This document shows, in pieces, positions 59,399-64,000 of a DNA stretch of 64,000 bases. Within the stretch, counting starts at the first letter, position 1, and every line of letters starts with the position of its first letter. The notes under the pieces were generated by a model. The model worked only from the letters and a program-made list of their open reading frames with translations. It did no database searches and was not told where the DNA came from. The position numbers and the translations under genes are program-made. The DNA lies in NCBI GenBank assembly GCA_013180625.2, contig SNVD02011482.1, positions 372,001-436,000 of the forward strand, given 5' to 3'. The DNA is from Boswellia sacra (lineage: Eukaryota; Streptophyta; Magnoliopsida; Sapindales; Burseraceae).

Positions 59399-62300
59399 TT
59401 CACAATTGCAAAATTAAACCCACTGATGAGAAAATTAATTAATGATCAGCTACAGCTAGCTAGCTATAGGATGGATAACAATATCAGTCGATTATGTATA
59501 TCCTCTTGGAGAATAGTAGACCAAAGACAAGCAAAAGGGGGTGCTTGAAAACAACTTATAATCCAAGCAAAGATGCTGCCAGTTCATCAACACTAAAAAA
59601 AAAGTTCACTTTGTAGTTTAAGGGGGGAGATACATGATTGAATCAAAAAGCATTTAGAGGTGATATAGCTTAAAAGCATTGAAGAGGGATGTATGAAATT
59701 ATAAATTAATGGCCACCACCCGCATTGAGACAATGGAAAAGGTCTTCAAATAAATGAACACAGAGAAGCATTGAAGAAACGTACAAGACGTGGTTGACAA
59801 ATATTTTTTTGCAACTAAAGTCTTCTCTTATTGGCTTTGATTAATCATATTCTATATTAATGTGTGTGAACCAACAAATTATATGTAATTATATCATTAA
59901 CACGATTCCATGGTCCCTTAAAAGCTGGCCAATTTTGTCGTTGGAGGCAACTCTTCTATTCTTTTTCGGAGACTCAGAGATGCCTTCACCATAATGTGGA
60001 ACTCTTGTAAAATTCCGACTATGGATTCACTTGAAGAGTCAAGTTGTAAATAGTTATCTTGTTGGGTCAATGTTTTCTAGTAAATGCGAGAGAGACGTAA
60101 GTTAAAAAAGGGATAATCCAATTCGAAGCCAAGCTTAAGCACAATATAAAATCAATATGATAACTTATTGCTTTAATTAATTGCCTTTAATCTGTCTATT
60201 CCAATCATAGTTTGATGAAGTTTTGTTTCCAACTTAAAACAACTTTTATATATATGTGGGCATGAGTCTAATCAAATTTAAACACCCAGATGCTTTTGGT
60301 TTTGTGTTGAAGAGAAACTTTTAACGCTATGCAATTAGACATATCAAAGAGTCCAAATACAAATGTTTTGTTGTAAAAGTACATTTTTGACTGAAATAAT
60401 AGATATTAATTAACTAGCTAGACGTAGGATACCTTGGACTAAATCTATCCTTGTAAGTGCTTTGGCGGATTCAACTATTGAATTTGGATTTCTTTCCATT
60501 ATATAAATATATATGAATCAAATTAATTATAAAAACATTAAGGGGTGAAAAAGGAAGTAAACGGAGAGTTGAAAATAAAGCACAGTCAACAACACATAAA
60601 GAAAAGTTAAAAATGCATTAGAGGGCAACCATGAAGAACAAAATTTGTTATAAGTAGAAGCCAATTATGACCTTAATTACTTGATTAATCTTGCGTTATA
60701 TGGAAAACACGGTCCAATTAGAAGGAAAGATTCTGTCACTAATTGATGTTCCCCCTGCTCACTTTCCATTTAAAAGATCAAATACCCATCAGTGATAAAT
60801 TTTATCATGGATGATAATGTTAATCCTTATAATTAAGTGAATTAAAATGAAATTTAGCCAAAATCTCATGAATTAGAAGAGAGATTACCCAAATCCTAAA
60901 AATATCATTTGTTGTAATTACTTTGCAATCCCATACAAATACAATTAATTGTCATTTGTACAACGTACTAATTTGGGTCTGTTTGACTTCATGATCCTGG
61001 TATAATTAATTCTTTATTTTTTAAATAATAATAGTAATCTCATATAGTCTTAAAAATTATCTTAAACTAAAAAAATAATTAAAATTTCATTTAGATAATA
61101 TTGGAAGATTATAAAATGTGCATAATTTTTCTAACAATATAAAAATTGTGAACCAAATTATGGCTGCTGTGGTCTGCGGGCATATATAGTGCAGACACAA
61201 TCATGGAACTGTTGGTTCATGCACATCATATAACTGTGGAATATTCCCAGCCCTTTCCATGAATTGAAATTTCATCAAATTCATGAACTTCAATTTTGAA
61301 AGGGTGTTGGGGGACAATTAAACAAGACACTAATCTTATTGATCCTAGAGTGAATAATATTAATAAATATTACATTGAGGATAGTCAAAGCTGGCTCTCT
61401 TGATTTCGAAGTGTATACTTAATTAATTAATTTGCAAAGTTTTTGCACGGGCCTAAATGTACCAGTGTGTCCTGGATGTGATTCGTCCCCCAGGTCAACC
61501 TGCTCCAGCAAAATTACTCAACCTCCCTAGGCTATCACCTTTCTGTACCTTCAGATCAGCGTTGATCAATTGAAGTGACACCACAACTTATGGTTGAGTA
61601 GTGAACTTTGTCAGCACAATTTTTGTTGGATAGTGATCGATCACCTCTTATCTATCCCATATTTTCCTCCCAGTTTCAAATATTTTCCTTTTGCAACCTT
61701 TTTATATATTGAGTTATAGAAAAATAGATTATCGATCAATTTACTCTATCTAATAAATTAACAATAATATCATACTTATAAAATCTATATACAAAGTTGA
61801 TATGGCACGAAATCAATAAAAAAAATAAACATAACTTTACTTTATGATTCTTATTAAATAATTTTGATATGGTTAAAGTCTCTGAAGATGTTGAATACTT
61901 GATTGGTTGGTGAAATAGATATTAATTTTATCGTTTTAGAGATAAGAAAAGGATCCATCATTATTCTCTCATCAGTGACATCACTATGGAGAAAATGAAC
62001 TTGTTTAGGCAACAACTAGCTACTTGAATATAATTAGTAAATTAACATAAGTGGTGAGTAGCAACTAGCAACTAACAGAGGGGGCAAGAAGACAAGCAAG
62101 AAATTAGTAAAGAAAATCAAGGATACTCTTTCAACATTATTGGGCTGACAATAAGAGATACATGGAAACGAAAATGTCAGCTTAGACTACCAAACCATAT
62201 GTTTTATTAGGAACAATCGGGAGATGATGCAAATAATGTTGAGGGAGAGGAAAGAATCTTCAATCTTGAAATCATTAAATTCGAGACAGCTATTTTTACA

Positions 62301-64000
62301 TCAATTGACTGTGTGAATTATTCTCCACATGAAATTCTTCGTATCACGCATCATCTTACATTTATATAATCATAAATTGATACATAAATTTCACTTTCAT
62401 GATAATTTAAATTTTTTTTAAGTTGAAAATTTAAAATAGGATGTAACAATTAAAAATGGAATTAAAAAAATAGCAATAAGGTTTGTTTTAATATCACGGG
62501 AAAGCCTATTATGTTGATAATTTTGACGAAAATGGAAATTTGTGTGGATGTTGTTGTATGTGTGTGGTAATGGGAAAACAATTTAAAGTTGTGGACAAAA
62601 TGGTTATTTTACATAGCTTCTTTGTTTCTTCTCCTTTTGATTGCGCATAATTGTAGCTATCAAAGTGATGGGGAATGAAGTCTGAAACTTTTTCAAAGAT
62701 GGTAGGCACCAGCTCCACGCCAGGCACAGATCTAGCCATAGAAGTCGCGCGGCGGCGATGGCGATCTTGATTTGCTTTCACTTTCAAGTGTATATAGATT
62801 TTATATTCATGTTATCAGCTTAGGTAACATGATTAGATTAGTGGTTTTTAGTGGAGAAACGAGTCAAATTTGAATTTGAATCACATTCCATATGTGTTTG
62901 TTTTGATGTTTAAGTGATGGTAGAGTTTGAATCAAATTTTGATGTGCTTATTGTTTTACCAAATTACTCTCATCTGATAGTTCAAAACCAAACGGAATCT
63001 ATTAATTAGACTTCGATAATAAAATAAATGAAACTTCAACGAATGCAAAGATATAAATACGATACTTTCTTTATATTATGGCAAACTTTAGTGGTAGTTT
63101 TTGATACAATCAGATTATAAAATTGTTAAATTATATATAAGATAGAGCCCACCTATCAATGTGCAAACTAAATATAATTAAATCATGAAGTAGTTAGGTG
63201 TAATAGCATCAATTGATGAAATTTAATAGTTGCAGCTGCTGATAGGTTAATTTTCTTCATTTAGGAAATTATTATATTGCGCCAAGTCTTCCCACTAATA
63301 ATTTTTATAAGAAAAATAATAGATTCAACCATTTTTTTGAAACTTGAGAGTGGCTCTTATAAAGAATGTTGGTTTTGATTTAATTAGCTGAGCTCATCAA
63401 ATAGAGAAGATTTTGACATTAGAAGCCATAGAAATTAAGTTTTTGATTACAGTGTAATTAGTCCAATAATATTATATGGTATGATCTATATATTTATCTA
63501 TTTGAATTCTATTCCATCTGAGCTCAGCTCATCACATAGAGCTGGAGTCACCTGTTTAAGATTTTTAAGAATTAAGCTTATGAACTTCTTTGGAGACAAA
63601 TTGATGCTTAGTTAATTATTTATTATAATTAATTAAACAATTTAGTGAGACAATATATTATGGGCGCACCTTTAGTTGTCAAGTATCAATGTTAATACTT
63701 GATTGACTAAACCTCTCAACTTGTGCTTTAGAAAATATAATTTATGAGATTGTGTTGGTAGGTTCTCACTTTCTAATTTGACATTTTTTTTTTCCTTTCA
63801 AATAAAATAATCATTTCAAATATGGGTTCTATATCAATTTTTTTTTTTAATTTTGGACAAAACAAAACGTATGAGCACTTAAAAAAATTATATGGGTTCT
63901 TTGGGGATAAATACAACAAGTATTCTTGAGTTTTGGATCAATTTTAAGTGGAAAACAATTATCAATTTTTCATAAATCATACTCTTGAAGTTGTCTTCAA
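59399..64000. other. MYB upstream region and intergenic DNA
   Basis: About 4.6 kb, AT-rich, with scattered poly-T and TA runs. No confident gene. A small patch near 62,700-62,770 is GC-rich (GCGCGGCGGCGATGGCGATC) and overlaps a minus-strand frame with internal ATG and peptide RSVPGVELVPTIFEKVSDFI; too short and unsupported to call as an exon. Confidence 0.45.

Noticed and set aside
1..64000. CRISPR arrays, operons, bacterial-type defence systems, organellar DNA inserts
   Set aside because: No regularly spaced direct repeats or bacterial gene organisation; all genes are of nuclear plant type, and the tRNA is a eukaryotic tRNA-Glu without encoded CCA.

Overview
This is nuclear DNA of a flowering plant. 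The genes are interrupted by introns with GT-AG borders, intergenic DNA is AT-rich, and the gene set is typical of eudicots (R2R3-MYB, FAR1-related protein, WVD2-like TPX2 protein, plastid small heat-shock protein, peptidyl-serine galactosyltransferase). There are no operons. The species cannot be proved from sequence alone; a woody rosid such as Citrus or a relative would fit, but that is an inference.

Layout. Positions 1-23,100 hold a tandem pair of cystinosin (PQ-loop lysosomal/vacuolar cystine transporter) genes on the + strand. The first copy lacks only exon 1, which lies before the window; the second is complete at 18,984-22,840. About 15 kb of transposon debris separates them: a decayed Ty1/copia element (4,838-11,044) with a MITE nested in one LTR, a Mutator-like region with a broken GRF zinc-finger gene and a truncated transposase (11,047-13,830), a 949-bp hAT-type non-autonomous element (14,184-15,132), and a 2.6-kb Mutator-type element with long terminal inverted repeats and a perfect 10-bp target duplication (15,944-18,536). 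The last one ends about 450 bp before the second cystinosin start codon.

Positions 23,900-43,400 are gene-rich: an intronless acidic protein of unknown function, an intronless FAR1-related (FRS) protein, a WVD2-like microtubule protein (minus strand), a tRNA-Glu(CTC) gene, and an eight-exon SERGT1-type galactosyltransferase (minus strand) whose two halves preserve an ancient exon duplication. From 43,400 to 47,400 the DNA is intergenic and contains a 1.4-kb foldback element with a TCGAGTGTC-rich core.

Positions 47,400-59,400 hold a nine-exon membrane protein with a C2H2-like motif (+), and on the minus strand a plastid small heat-shock protein, a small DUF971 protein and an R2R3-MYB factor. 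The final 4.6 kb, upstream of the MYB gene, shows no convincing gene. The genes are independent transcription units with no evident shared pathway. No wholly new system is visible. The best leads are the foldback locus, a duplicated in-frame splice acceptor in the WVD2-like gene, the predicted lumen-side C2H2 protein, and the transposon-separated cystinosin pair.
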